The notes under the pieces were generated by a model. It saw only the letters and a list, made by a program, of their open reading frames with translations, was not told where the DNA came from and did no database searches. From Bacteroidales bacterium (GTDB taxonomy: Bacteria; Bacteroidota; Bacteroidia; Bacteroidales; F082), in the NCBI GenBank assembly GCA_024710405.1, contig JANJUV010000007.1, forward strand, positions 124,001 to 188,000: a DNA stretch of 64,000 bases, written 5' to 3'. This document shows, one piece after another, positions 1-7,484 of this stretch; position 1 is the stretch's first letter; each line of letters opens with the position of its first letter. Made by a program: the position numbers and the translations under genes.

Positions 1-234
1 TGCCGTTGTCAATGGATTCGGTGAGCTCGACTTCGAGGCTTCTTCCTTTGATTTTTGCTTTTTTGATTCGCTTTTCCATGTTACTTTTTTTCCTGTGGCT
101 AATTCGTATTCTTTGATTTTGTGCTGTGCTGCAAGTGTGGCTGCTGAGGTTGTAGGGCCCCGGGCCCGGATTAGGTTGACCTCAAGGAACATTTCCTCGT
201 CCACGATCACTGAACACTGGTTTATCCTGATCAT
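1..234 (-). CDS. Hypothetical phage protein, 3' part missing (runs off left edge)
   Basis: A reading frame opens at 234 and stays open to base 1 (78 codons). Its ATG overlaps the TGA of the upstream gene by four bases (ATGA), the spacing seen elsewhere in this operon. The first ~45 residues look protein-like; after that the frame becomes Lys/Ser-rich. A second ATG at 79 opens another frame (MEKRIKKAKIKG...) that also reaches the edge, so a further overlapping gene may start there. I do not recognise a family. The sequence left of base 1 would decide between one gene and two. Confidence 0.5.
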   Translation of the reverse strand, partial: MIRINQCSVIVDEEMFLEVNLIRARGPTTSAATLAAQHKIKEYELATGKKVTWKSESKKQKSKEEASKSSSPNPLTTA

Positions 235-698
235 GGTAGTTTGATGGTTAAGAATTCAGAGGTTGAAGTATGAGGCGGGTTGATCACTTCACCGGTCTCT
301 GTGTCGGCAATTCCCATCCCTGGCTTGATGTTTTTGAGGAAGTTTTCCCTTTCTTTCAGCTGCTCAGCAACGGTCTGCTTCTGGCTGTTGAGCCGTTCCC
401 AGACAGAGTCGCAACACTGGGTGAAGTCATAACTGGTGCGCTGTGTTTTTGTGACCGCGCAACCAAAAACCTTGAATGTTTTCTCGGCGTACTTTTCAGC
501 TTCGGCCTGAATTGCCTCCTTAACATCTGGGTGTTTCCGGATGGCGTTAACTGTTTCTTCAAGATTCTTGAGCATGATCTCAAGCTGCAAGGGGTTACGT
601 TCTCCTGAAGTGATCTCGTCCACGCACATCTGGACGAATGTCTCCCGCTCGGCTTTTGTAGCCGGGAGATAGGTGAATTGTGCTATTGCATGTTCCAT
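231..698 (-). CDS. Hypothetical phage early protein, 155 aa
   Basis: A 155-residue soluble protein with no signal peptide or membrane segment. It is mostly helical and charged in the middle (runs rich in Glu and Lys around residues 45-80 and 105-125), with a Cys pair near residues 95-96. It lies five bases after the DnaQ-like gene and overlaps the next leftward gene by four bases, so it is part of the early operon. I do not recognise the family; operon position next to a PD-(D/E)XK nuclease and a RecA-fold ATPase suggests a replication or recombination accessory, but this is inference only. Confidence 0.7.
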   Translation of the reverse strand: MEHAIAQFTYLPATKAERETFVQMCVDEITSGERNPLQLEIMLKNLEETVNAIRKHPDVKEAIQAEAEKYAEKTFKVFGCAVTKTQRTSYDFTQCCDSVWERLNSQKQTVAEQLKERENFLKNIKPGMGIADTETGEVINPPHTSTSEFLTIKLP

Positions 699-703
699 GG
701 TTT

Positions 704-1270
704 TTAAGATTTTACTATTTGATAAATGTTTCGGGTTAACTCGATGTCATACTGTGCATCGTGAAGCTTGGTCTGGTCGATATGGCCAAGCAGGAAGGTT
801 GCTACTGTCATTAGCTTGAAGTTGATCATGTCCGGCCTTTGCTCTATGAGATACTGAGTTGCCAGCACCATCACGTCAATGGAATTGCTCCAGAACCATG
901 AGCCGAAGTACTTGTCATTGTTTCGCTCAAAGAATGCCCTGAGGAAACTATTATCAAAGTGAGCATTGTTCCATCCGGCAAGGAAGGCTTTGTCGAGGTT
1001 ATTATACTTCTCGATATACTTTGAAAGCAGGAATATGAAAGCCCTGTAGACCTCAGCTTCCGAAGGGTATTGCCTGATCTGCTCGATAGTCTTTCCGGAA
1101 ACTTTCAGAGCTTCGGGGTTAATGATAATTTGAGGGGCGGGGTTAATATTGAAGTCGAATGTTTCTTTGACTTCGCCATCAATTTCAATGAGTCCGGACA
1201 GCTGGTGAATTCCATGAACTTTGTAGTCCAGTCCGGTTGTTTCAGTGTCGAAGAATAGGATTTTTGTCAT
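704..1270 (-). CDS. DnaQ-like 3'-5' exonuclease (DEDDh family)
   Basis: The three exonuclease motifs are visible: Exo I with DTET at residues 8-11, Exo II with Asn and FD around residues 101-106, and Exo III with HDAQYD at 170-175, giving the DEDDh set of acidic residues and the general-base His. At 188 residues it is a bare exonuclease domain, like the epsilon-type proofreading or RNase T-like proteins often found in phage early regions. It probably trims 3' ends of DNA or RNA during phage replication or recombination. It lies 11 bases downstream of a small hypothetical gene in the early operon. Confidence 0.85.
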   Translation of the reverse strand: MTKILFFDTETTGLDYKVHGIHQLSGLIEIDGEVKETFDFNINPAPQIIINPEALKVSGKTIEQIRQYPSEAEVYRAFIFLLSKYIEKYNNLDKAFLAGWNNAHFDNSFLRAFFERNNDKYFGSWFWSNSIDVMVLATQYLIEQRPDMINFKLMTVATFLLGHIDQTKLHDAQYDIELTRNIYQIVKS

Positions 1271-1281
1271 TTTATTTGGTT

Positions 1282-1590
1282 TTAGATTGATTCAAATTCC
1301 TTTTCCAACTTCTTGATTTCCTTTTCAAAAATCCTCCTGATTCTCATGGCGCAATCAACCAGTTCTTCGATCACTTTTTCTCTGAGTTCAACTGGGATGT
1401 TGTTCTCTGTTCCATAGGAATCGAGGCGGTAATCAGATTTGCGATCATTTGGTTTTGCCTGTAATTCTAATTTTGCAAATCCAACTGTGTGACTGCTGTC
1501 CACAATAGCGTTTATCGCTTTGATTCTGCCCTTGTACTCGTTAATGATAACGTCGAGTTCACGACCTTTTTCTAACTGTTCTTTTTTCAT
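1282..1590 (-). CDS. Hypothetical phage protein, 102 aa, likely coiled coil
   Basis: A 102-residue, highly charged protein. The N-terminal 30 residues and the C-terminal 30 residues are Lys/Glu-rich and read as helices that could form a coiled coil; the centre is more polar. There is no signal or membrane segment. Its start overlaps the end of the PD-(D/E)XK nuclease gene by four bases (ATGA), so the two are probably translationally coupled. No family is recognised. The coupling makes a partner or regulator of the nuclease an attractive but untested idea. Confidence 0.68.
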   Translation of the reverse strand: MKKEQLEKGRELDVIINEYKGRIKAINAIVDSSHTVGFAKLELQAKPNDRKSDYRLDSYGTENNIPVELREKVIEELVDCAMRIRRIFEKEIKKLEKEFESI

Positions 1591-2237
1591 GACACTTTTG
1601 TTAAGAGGTGTGTGTAATTTCTGATTGTCATAAACTGAGCAAACTCCTCCGCGATGCTCTGAACATCCTCCGGGAGCTTGTCAAAGCGAAGGCATGGGAA
1701 GGGTTCGTGAGGTATGATCTGTCCTTCAAAGCGACCGGACGGGTCTGTGCCGTTATATCCGCGCACTTCAAACACATCATACCAGAATGACTGGGCGTCA
1801 AACATATCAAGGTAAAACTTCCACTGGCATGAAGAGTAATACTCACCCCATCCAGGGTAGCTGAACTTTGTTTTGGCATCCCTTATCTGAATACCTTCAA
1901 TACCATCGGCACGGCCTGTCACTAACAGGACCATGTGTCTGGTGTGGTAGATCTTCTTTGTAGGCACTTCGTGAATCATCTGGGGATGTGCATTGCGATA
2001 ATCTATCGCTGGCTGTGCCTGCTCAGGAGTGAAGGTTATCCCCTCAACGGTAAGAGAACCGTTGAGTTCGTAAGGTAGTTCTATGATCTTGTGAAAGGCT
2101 TGCCCTAACCGGGTTTTGTCGTTGCCGACAAATTTCCCGGTTATGCTTTCAATGAGAGCAGCCTCTGTATCGTAATCTGATACATTGTCCACCATCCGGC
2201 GGAACTTCTCAAGTATGGATACTGATACCCGGTACAT
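1587..2237 (-). CDS. Phage PD-(D/E)XK nuclease (RecB/Cas4-like fold)
   Basis: The 216-residue protein shows the RecB-type nuclease signature in order: His49 in an LGQAFHK motif, Glu90, Asp111 in GRADG, Asp120-Ala-Lys122 (the D-x-K core), and Gln138/Tyr142 (QxxxY). The last motif is typical of RecB-family and Cas4-like nucleases. In phages such enzymes resect double-strand ends to feed a single-strand annealing or RecA-like partner. The gene starts two bases after the stop of the Sak4-like ATPase gene, matching the common exonuclease plus recombinase pairing. The metal-binding residues all appear present, so activity is expected. Confidence 0.82.
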   Translation of the reverse strand: MYRVSVSILEKFRRMVDNVSDYDTEAALIESITGKFVGNDKTRLGQAFHKIIELPYELNGSLTVEGITFTPEQAQPAIDYRNAHPQMIHEVPTKKIYHTRHMVLLVTGRADGIEGIQIRDAKTKFSYPGWGEYYSSCQWKFYLDMFDAQSFWYDVFEVRGYNGTDPSGRFEGQIIPHEPFPCLRFDKLPEDVQSIAEEFAQFMTIRNYTHLLTKVS

Positions 2238-2239
2238 AA

Positions 2240-3184
2240 CTAAACAAGTGAAGTTTGACCGGCCTGATTTTGTGCCACAGGGGCGGGAGTAACTGGCTTT
2301 TCAAATGCCTTTGAGGTTTTGTTAACCACAAACCCGAGTTCTTTTGCTCTGTCGGAAACAAGCTTCCTTAAAGCCTGACTGTAGGAAAGTGGCAACTCAT
2401 TGATAACAGCAAGGAGACCGGTCAAATCGTCCGGCTCAGTTACCTTTACTATCCTGTCCTGATAGACGGCAACCTTTTCAAGTGCTTCCCTTTGAGCTTC
2501 GCTCATCTGGGAGATGGCCTCTTTCACATTATCGATGATGTGAGCCATAAAGGTTCTGAAGGCCGGATCGGTTTCATTTGGAATTTCCGTTACTGGTAGT
2601 CTGGCCACATTCTTTCCGATAGTGCTGTCAGTTGGTTCCCACTGGATGGACCGCTTGTTATTAATGGTGCGCATGTAGCCAACCTGGTCTGCAATTCTCA
2701 GAAGCAGATTATAAGACTGCCCGGTCACATCCGGAATCTTCTTAAGCATGTCACCTTCTTTTTCGTCTTTCGCGTGAGCGATGATTACAAGGTCTGCGTT
2801 CTCACTACGTCTGTTTGAGACAAATAGCTTAAACTCGTCACCGATAGCACCGTAAGCTTTGAGTTTGTTTTTAGCAGCGGAATAATCCTGCTTCACTACA
2901 TACGACATCAGGAAGTCATCCAGAGCGGCTTTTGCTGTGTCGATTCCGATTGTACTGTAGTTTCCAAAGGTTCCGGAACTTTCTTCCGACTGAACATCTT
3001 CCCATTTGTGCACGATCAAGGTGTCCTGACGGTTAATTGATCTGTCAACACCCCGGTCAAAGTCAATTAACAAGGGTTGTTCACTTGTGTTAAACAGGCT
3101 CGTCTTACCGATGCCCGGCTCACCATACACGACGATAACTACCGGTCGTTTTGGGAGGCTTTCTTCTTTTTTCAGAATTGGCAT
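2240..3184 (-). CDS. Sak4-like RecA-fold ATPase (phage recombinase, AAA_24-like)
   Basis: The N-terminal domain has a Walker A motif GEPGIGKTS at residues 21-29, a strand ending IGID at ~79-82 that fits Walker B, and a VIIAHAKDE strand with a His sensor at residue 137. This arrangement matches phage nucleotide-binding proteins of the Sak4/AAA_24 type, a single-domain RecA relative used for single-strand annealing or strand pairing. The C-terminal third (from ~220) is helical, Ala/Lys-rich and ends in a flexible Pro/Gln tail, as seen in proteins that contact SSB. It lies directly upstream of a PD-(D/E)XK nuclease, its probable partner. Confidence 0.8.
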   Translation of the reverse strand: MPILKKEESLPKRPVVIVVYGEPGIGKTSLFNTSEQPLLIDFDRGVDRSINRQDTLIVHKWEDVQSEESSGTFGNYSTIGIDTAKAALDDFLMSYVVKQDYSAAKNKLKAYGAIGDEFKLFVSNRRSENADLVIIAHAKDEKEGDMLKKIPDVTGQSYNLLLRIADQVGYMRTINNKRSIQWEPTDSTIGKNVARLPVTEIPNETDPAFRTFMAHIIDNVKEAISQMSEAQREALEKVAVYQDRIVKVTEPDDLTGLLAVINELPLSYSQALRKLVSDRAKELGFVVNKTSKAFEKPVTPAPVAQNQAGQTSLV

Positions 3185-3228
3185 TGTTTGAAGTATTTAG
3201 GTGTTAATAAAATTTGATTGACAAATGC

Positions 3229-3504
3229 TTATTGGGCGTGTACCTTTGCCACGGCATTGTTTAGGATTAGCTCACCCTGCGGGGTGGGCTTTTCTGTTTT
3301 AGGGTCATAGTTAAGGTGCTTGATTATGAGCTGGCGGGTCGCCTCACGTGGTTCATGTGCGTAGTTACCGTCATTCATTGAGCACCTGTAGGCCAGATAA
3401 TTGTAAATGGCTCTGAGCTCACGGTCAGATTCGATCTGATCTGTGGTGAATTTGTTGCAAAATTCCTGGTAAAGGACTCTGCATGTTTTTGGGCATTGTT
3501 TCAT
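3229..3504 (-). CDS. Hypothetical phage protein, 91 aa
   Basis: A small soluble protein with three Cys in its first 16 residues and another in the middle. There is no clear CxxC metal site and no HTH that I can place. It lies five bases after the HU gene and 44 bases before the ATPase gene, so it belongs to the early operon. Length, operon position and a plausible protein-like composition support it as a real gene, but I cannot assign a function. Confidence 0.65.
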   Translation of the reverse strand: MKQCPKTCRVLYQEFCNKFTTDQIESDRELRAIYNYLAYRCSMNDGNYAHEPREATRQLIIKHLNYDPKTEKPTPQGELILNNAVAKVHAQ

Positions 3505-3509
3505 GGTAA

Positions 3510-3812
3510 TTAAGATTTATAGGGTTGGGTTTTGACCTTATTCTTGAACAGGGCACTGGCACGGAAAACCGGGATGTTGTGGGCCGGTATGTGAACTGCT
3601 TCACCTCGCTTTAAGTCACGGCCGGTTTTACTTCTTCTCCAGACAGTTTCAAAAGTTCCGAAACCATTGATCTTTACAATGTGGCCTTTAGTGACCTGTC
3701 GCATGATAACTTCACACGTTGCGCTGATAACTGACTCAGAATCCCGCTTTGGGATCCTTGTTATGCAGCTGACAATTCCTGCTAATTGCTTTCTGCTGAT
3801 CGCTTTTTTCAT
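3510..3812 (-). CDS. HU/IHF-family DNA-binding protein
   Basis: The 100-residue protein matches the bacterial HU fold: an N-terminal helical dimerisation part, a GHIVKINGFGTFE strand pair at residues ~43-55, then a basic beta-arm (KTGRDLKRGEAVHIPA) and a final strand with PVFRAS near residues 80-86. HU proteins bend DNA without strong sequence preference. Phage copies usually assist replication, integration or packaging. Its start overlaps the end of the upstream gene by four bases. Divergence from canonical chromosomal HU (extra N-terminal residues, Cys at 16) fits a phage-borne copy. Confidence 0.88.
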   Translation of the reverse strand: MKKAISRKQLAGIVSCITRIPKRDSESVISATCEVIMRQVTKGHIVKINGFGTFETVWRRSKTGRDLKRGEAVHIPAHNIPVFRASALFKNKVKTQPYKS

Positions 3813-4075
3813 TTGGTAAGTTTTTCTGCTGAATAGATTGATTCAAGTTCCACCAGTGAATAGGTAGCCTTATGGTTACCGAAGCCTGTCTTGACCCGCT
3901 TTATCCGGCCAAGGTGTTTCCACTTTTTGACGTTCGCTTCACCAAAGCGCCGGTATGCTTCTCGCTGGCTGATTTCATCCTTATCTGAAATGCCAACCTT
4001 TTTCAGTGCGTTGAGTGCTCCGAGTTCCGCTGCGGTCTGGAGCATCTGATGAAGTTTGTAGGGTTCAATTTCCAT
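3809..4075 (-). CDS. Putative DNA-binding (HTH/excisionase-like) phage protein, 88 aa
   Basis: The segment at residues ~34-80 (ISQREAYRRFGEANVKKW, then a basic KRVKTGFGNH turn and a final helix) resembles the winged-helix layout of small MerR/excisionase-like DNA binders found in Bacteroidota prophages. There is no enzymatic motif. The gene overlaps both neighbours (four bases with HU, eleven with the LuxR-type gene). A role in excision, replication initiation or transcription is plausible, but the sequence alone does not decide. Confidence 0.6.
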   Translation of the reverse strand: MEIEPYKLHQMLQTAAELGALNALKKVGISDKDEISQREAYRRFGEANVKKWKHLGRIKRVKTGFGNHKATYSLVELESIYSAEKLTK

Positions 4076-4619
4076 GACCGAACAGATTATGCTTATTAGA
4101 ATAGGTGATGAATTCGGCCATGGTGTGGCTGCCAGTTTTGCGGAAGGATGCCTTTTTGTGATTATTAACCGTGTTGATGCTGATATAAAGTTTGTCAGCT
4201 ATTTGGTTCTCATTCTGCCCGGCATGGAAAAGCTTCATGACTTGAAGCTCTCTTTCTGAAAGACTGCTGTTGAACTTAGGGTTACAGATGACCTGGTCAT
4301 ACTTGCATTCCCCCCTCATAGGGCAGGGGACGAACTCGAACTTGAATGTTCCGGAATCAAAGTCCAAAACATTGTCAAAGTTTCCGAAGTTGCACTTGAG
4401 AAATCGGCGGACGATCAGGAACTCATAATAATATAAGGAGTCGGATGATGCTTTGTAGGCTTCACTCATTGCTTTATATGCATCAGGGTAACTTTCTCTT
4501 ATTAGGGCGATCATCCCAGTAATGAATTCTCTGTGTCGTGGTTCAAGCTTATAGTGAGCTTGTCCGGCTGGTGCAATCATTACTTCACCCTCTGGTGTGC
4601 TGTAAGTTTCGAAGATCAT
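4065..4619 (-). CDS. LuxR-type HTH transcription factor of the phage early operon
   Basis: The C-terminal ~60 residues contain a clear LuxR/GerE helix-turn-helix: SLSERELQVMKL, then QIADKLYISINTVNNHKKA, the hallmark recognition helix of that family. The N-terminal 115 residues contain no receiver or PAS domain that I can recognise but do have several Cys (CPMRGEC near residue 98). Similar proteins occur in Bacteroidota prophages near the early-lysogeny boundary. It probably binds DNA and tunes early gene expression. It overlaps the upstream small regulator by four bases. Confidence 0.8.
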   Translation of the reverse strand: MIFETYSTPEGEVMIAPAGQAHYKLEPRHREFITGMIALIRESYPDAYKAMSEAYKASSDSLYYYEFLIVRRFLKCNFGNFDNVLDFDSGTFKFEFVPCPMRGECKYDQVICNPKFNSSLSERELQVMKLFHAGQNENQIADKLYISINTVNNHKKASFRKTGSHTMAEFITYSNKHNLFGHGN

Positions 4620-4885
4620 GGGAAAAGGAGTTCTGATGAAACACCAAGTTTTTCTGCAATCAGGGATTGCTTGAGGGCATCAGGTTTGTATTCGCCAGAG
4701 ATCCAGCATCGGACTGTTGTTTCGGAAACAAGGCACAGAGTAGCCATTTCCTTGATGAATCGGGCTCTGGGCGTATCTTCGGACTTGTCAGGTAAGACGA
4801 AGTATTGACCCCTGAATGTCATTTTTTCATTTTCAGGCACAACATAGTTGCTTTTGCGCCCTCTCTTTTTGTATATTCGCTCCAT
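4616..4885 (-). CDS. Small phage regulator with HTH-like region (first gene of the early operon)
   Basis: This 89-residue protein is the first gene transcribed leftward from the switch region. Residues ~45-85 (TLCLVSETTVRCWISGEYK, then KQSLIAEKLGVSSELLF) look like an XRE-type helix-turn-helix followed by a typical phage-regulator tail. The basic N-terminus (RIYKKRGRKS) may also contact DNA. Its position opposite the repressor is that of a Cro-like or early activator protein. The assignment as Cro-like is inference from place and HTH-like pattern. Confidence 0.65.
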   Translation of the reverse strand: MERIYKKRGRKSNYVVPENEKMTFRGQYFVLPDKSEDTPRARFIKEMATLCLVSETTVRCWISGEYKPDALKQSLIAEKLGVSSELLFP

Positions 4886-4947
4886 GTATATTTAATTTTC
4901 GGTACAAATATAAACACATTTGATGAAAAGTCAACAAATTTGATGAA
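4866..4947. promoter_or_regulatory. Divergent lysogeny switch: promoters and paired operator-like repeats
   Basis: On the minus strand, TTG (4934-4932), a 19-base spacer and TATATTTG (4912-4905) form a good Bacteroidota promoter for the early operon. On the plus strand, TTG (4869-4871), 21 bases and TAATTTTC (4893-4900) could drive the repressor gene. Two near-identical 13-mers, CACATTTGATGAA (4915-4927) and CAAATTTGATGAA (4935-4947), lie exactly 20 bases apart. One fills the leftward spacer, the other covers its upstream element and the repressor start codon. They are natural candidate operators for repression and autoregulation. Confidence 0.65.
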
Positions 4948-5353
4948 TATTTTTAATAAAAATGATGATAATTTTGGGAACAGGCTGTTAAGTCTTATTT
5001 CTCAACGCTTTAAAAGTCAGTCTGATTTTGCGGAAAAACTTGGTAAGCCGGTTCAGTCTATCAACAGGATCATCAAAACTGACAAGGCAAGCCTTGAGTT
5101 TTTAAACGAAATTGTTGAAATCATACCTGATATTAACCTTAACTGGTTATTAAAAGGAGAGGGCTCAATGATAAGTGGAGAATCGGAGGCAACTAATGAG
5201 AAAAAGGAATCTTATTCTGAAAATGTCTCTGTTCCCAAACTCGTTCTTGATGTTCTGTCAAGTCAGCAGAGGACGATTGAAAACCTCAGTGAGACGCTTA
5301 AAAAAACGACTGCCCGGAAGGAAGGTCATGCCGGATGTGCCGCTGCGGGGTAG
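4943..5353 (+). CDS. CI-like phage repressor (XRE HTH)
   Basis: I start the gene at the ATG at 4943 because the open frame upstream runs through the promoter region and encodes nothing protein-like. The 136-residue product has an HTH in residues ~10-45 (ISQRFKSQSDFAEKLGKP, then QSINRIIK), followed by the phage-repressor phrase INLNWLLKGEGSM near residues 58-70. The rest is polar and ends in a coiled-coil-like segment and a short Ala/Gly tail. No LexA-type peptidase domain is seen, so induction would not use RecA-stimulated self-cleavage. It is divergent from the early operon and probably maintains lysogeny. Confidence 0.8.
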   Translation: MNIFNKNDDNFGNRLLSLISQRFKSQSDFAEKLGKPVQSINRIIKTDKASLEFLNEIVEIIPDINLNWLLKGEGSMISGESEATNEKKESYSENVSVPKLVLDVLSSQQRTIENLSETLKKTTARKEGHAGCAAAG

Positions 5354-5394
5354 TGTTAGGTGTTCGGAAAATGAAATTTTGAAAGAATATAGTT

Positions 5395-5808
5395 ATGAAG
5401 AGAGTTTTATTGCTGTTGATTTTCATCTACATGCTTACTGGATGCAAAAAGGAAGATGCAGTACCACTAATTCTTGACATCAGTTTTACAGAGCACCCCG
5501 AAGGAGGCAGTTCTCAGAATTCTATTGCAGTATCATACGAAGGAGTGATGAGTGGTGAAAAGGCAAAGAACGAACAGATCATTGCCACAGTTGAATGGTG
5601 GTGGGAAAACGGTTTTCATTTGGATCGCCAATTGAAATCATCTGTTCAGGTAGCTTTTGCTCAGAGCGGCACTACCTATAAATCATCAGTATACAGGGCG
5701 CCAGACGGCTATGTTTTATTAAACTATTATTGGGTAAGAATAACCTGGACAGACGATAGGGGTCCCCAAGAGATTGTAAGCGGGAAGGCTTACTGTTCTT
5801 CAAAATAG
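5395..5808 (+). CDS. Phage cargo lipoprotein, 137 aa
   Basis: The N-terminus is a lipoprotein signal: a short basic start, hydrophobic LLLLIFIYM, then LTGC with Cys17 as the predicted lipidated residue, followed by KKE. The mature ~120 residues are polar and rich in Tyr, Trp, Ser and Val, suggesting a small beta-sandwich. I do not recognise the family. It sits in the AT-rich block between repressor and integrase and is transcribed rightward, away from the early genes, the usual place for genes expressed in the lysogen. A surface change of the host, such as superinfection exclusion, is possible but unproven. Confidence 0.72.
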   Translation: MKRVLLLLIFIYMLTGCKKEDAVPLILDISFTEHPEGGSSQNSIAVSYEGVMSGEKAKNEQIIATVEWWWENGFHLDRQLKSSVQVAFAQSGTTYKSSVYRAPDGYVLLNYYWVRITWTDDRGPQEIVSGKAYCSSK

Positions 5809-5815
5809 AAATTAT

Positions 5816-6076
5816 ATGCAACCAGTAGAAAGCAAACAAATAATCGAAAGATTCTTTAGTGCATTAGATTTTTTGATTGAGTCGAAGAAAATTCGCGGGG
5901 TTTCAACATTTTGTCGGTATCACGGAATAAAAAGGGAAAGTCTAATAAAGCAAAGGAATGATCCTGACAGGGCTTTATTCAAAGTTTCTTGGCTCACGCC
6001 CCTTGTCCGTTACTACGGGATCAATCCCCGGTGGCTGCTGACTGGCTTCGGGCCGATGATCAAGAAAAGGAAATAA
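5816..6076 (+). CDS. Small HTH-like protein, 86 aa, in phage cargo
   Basis: The protein is basic and ends with GINPRWLLTGFGPM, the phrase that follows the HTH in many phage CI-like repressors; the middle (TFCRYHGIKRESLIKQRNDP) is compatible with an HTH. A second possible DNA binder in the rightward block suggests local control of the cargo genes. It lies seven bases after the lipoprotein gene, so the two are probably co-transcribed. No enzymatic motifs are present. Function as a regulator is inferred from the motif only. Confidence 0.62.
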   Translation: MQPVESKQIIERFFSALDFLIESKKIRGVSTFCRYHGIKRESLIKQRNDPDRALFKVSWLTPLVRYYGINPRWLLTGFGPMIKKRK

Positions 6077-6125
6077 GTTGCAAGATGCTGTAAACAGGGT
6101 AGTTGTTATAAATACTATACAGATT

Positions 6126-6893
6126 ATGAAAGCAAGTATTTTCGTGTTGTTTGGGCTAATAGTTCTTCTTAGTAGCTGCAAAAAAGATGATCCAAAACTT
6201 AAAGTAGAATCCCATTACTTAGTGCTTAATATTTCAGATACTGCTCAAGTCAAAGCTTCAGGACCACAGAAGATTGAGTATTATTCATCAAATGATTATA
6301 TTGCCAGTGTATCTGAAACTGGACTGGTTACTGCAAGAAAAGTTGGTGAATGTATAATTGTTGTAACCTCTGGTGATGAAATAATCAGTTTGATTTGTAG
6401 TGTCCAAGGAAGCGTTTTTTATGGTCAGCCGCAACTATTTTTTGGATCATCAAGAGAAGAGGTCAAAAAACACTTAGGTCATGCTATGTTCGAAACCTCA
6501 AATGCAATTGTCTTTTATGAGTACAATAGTTTTGTATACCTTTTTGATAGTGATGATAGGATGGAAGGTGTATATTTTGAAGAATGGGTGCTTAATTCGG
6601 ATAGGCTTCTTCAATTCCTTAACGAAAGATATGTTGAAATAGAACCTCTTCCTGGATTTGATAAGACATTTATCAATGCTTTCGATAAGAATGATGCTAC
6701 AATCGCCATCAGCCTTCACGCTCCATATTTTTCTTACGGGTGGGTAGTTCTTTACACTGCCTATAATTCAACGATGAAGTATTCGACGGATCTAATTCAA
6801 TCGCTTAACCGGATATCTGAAACATTCAAAAAATCAATGTTGCTTCCGACAGAGGAAAGAACTCGAAGTTTGATCAAGAAAAGGAAAGGGTAG
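6126..6893 (+). CDS. Phage cargo lipoprotein with Big_2-like Ig domain
   Basis: The start at 6126 is chosen because it places a perfect lipoprotein signal at the N-terminus (IFVLFGLIVLLSSCKKDD, lipidated Cys ~18); the longer frame adds 16 residues before it. Residues ~25-95 read as a bacterial Ig-like (Big_2) domain, with the typical phrase SVSETGLVTARKVGECIIVV. The remaining ~150 residues (GSSREEVKKHLG onward) are unrecognised. It is expected to be anchored in the outer membrane or its inner leaflet. It is the second lipoprotein in this cargo block. Confidence 0.72.
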   Translation: MKASIFVLFGLIVLLSSCKKDDPKLKVESHYLVLNISDTAQVKASGPQKIEYYSSNDYIASVSETGLVTARKVGECIIVVTSGDEIISLICSVQGSVFYGQPQLFFGSSREEVKKHLGHAMFETSNAIVFYEYNSFVYLFDSDDRMEGVYFEEWVLNSDRLLQFLNERYVEIEPLPGFDKTFINAFDKNDATIAISLHAPYFSYGWVVLYTAYNSTMKYSTDLIQSLNRISETFKKSMLLPTEERTRSLIKKRKG

Positions 6894-6941
6894 ATGAGAG
6901 GGGGGGAGTAATAACTGACAATAAATTTATTAGTGATCTTT

Positions 6942-7484
6942 ATGCAAGAATATCACATCGATCAAACATTAGATAAGCTATCAGGACCACCAAGAGAACA
7001 GATTACGCATTATAATCAATGGGCGGCTACTGGTCTCAATAAATTTCATACAAACTCAAATGCAGTTGTCGAATTTGTAGTTGATGGGGTTAAAACTTTG
7101 GCTCGACTTAATTGGAATTCCAACTTTCCAAATAGAACATTGATAGAAAAGAATGACATAGCAAATTTCGGGGGTGTTGCATTATCATGGTTTGTAATGT
7201 CTGTCTTGCAAGATTATGTTTATGTCGAACAGTCTGAGATTGGTGATGGTGTAGATTACAGATTTATGAAAAGCATACCTGATGAAGATGAACTTAATTT
7301 CTTTATCGATGAACATTATGTTGAAGTGTCCGGTATTTTGCATGAAACACCAACAAATACTTTAGAAAACAGAGTAAGACAAAAGCATGAACAAATCATC
7401 CGAGGAAGAAAAAGTGACAAACCTTCATCAGTTATAGTAACTTTGTTCAGTCAACCAAAGGTTGTAAAAACAATACACAGATGA
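6942..7484 (+). CDS. Unrecognised cargo protein A (first gene of an overlapped pair)
   Basis: A soluble protein of about 180 residues (three more if it starts at 6933). It begins with an amphipathic N-terminus followed by a predicted alpha/beta core (AVVEFVVDGVKTLARLNWN, then GGVALSWFVMSVLQDYVYVEQ). There is no signal peptide, ATPase, nuclease or HTH motif that I can see. Its TGA overlaps the ATG of the next gene by four bases, so the two are likely made together. The pair is AT-rich compared with the early operon and sits in the slot next to the integrase where phages carry lysogen-expressed accessory or defence genes. Function unknown. Confidence 0.75.
   Translation: MQEYHIDQTLDKLSGPPREQITHYNQWAATGLNKFHTNSNAVVEFVVDGVKTLARLNWNSNFPNRTLIEKNDIANFGGVALSWFVMSVLQDYVYVEQSEIGDGVDYRFMKSIPDEDELNFFIDEHYVEVSGILHETPTNTLENRVRQKHEQIIRGRKSDKPSSVIVTLFSQPKVVKTIHR

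Noticed and set aside
4805-4942. N-terminal extension of the phage repressor frame
   Set aside because: It overlaps the divergent regulator gene and the promoter/operator region, and its residues are not protein-like. The start at 4943 gives a normal repressor N-terminus.
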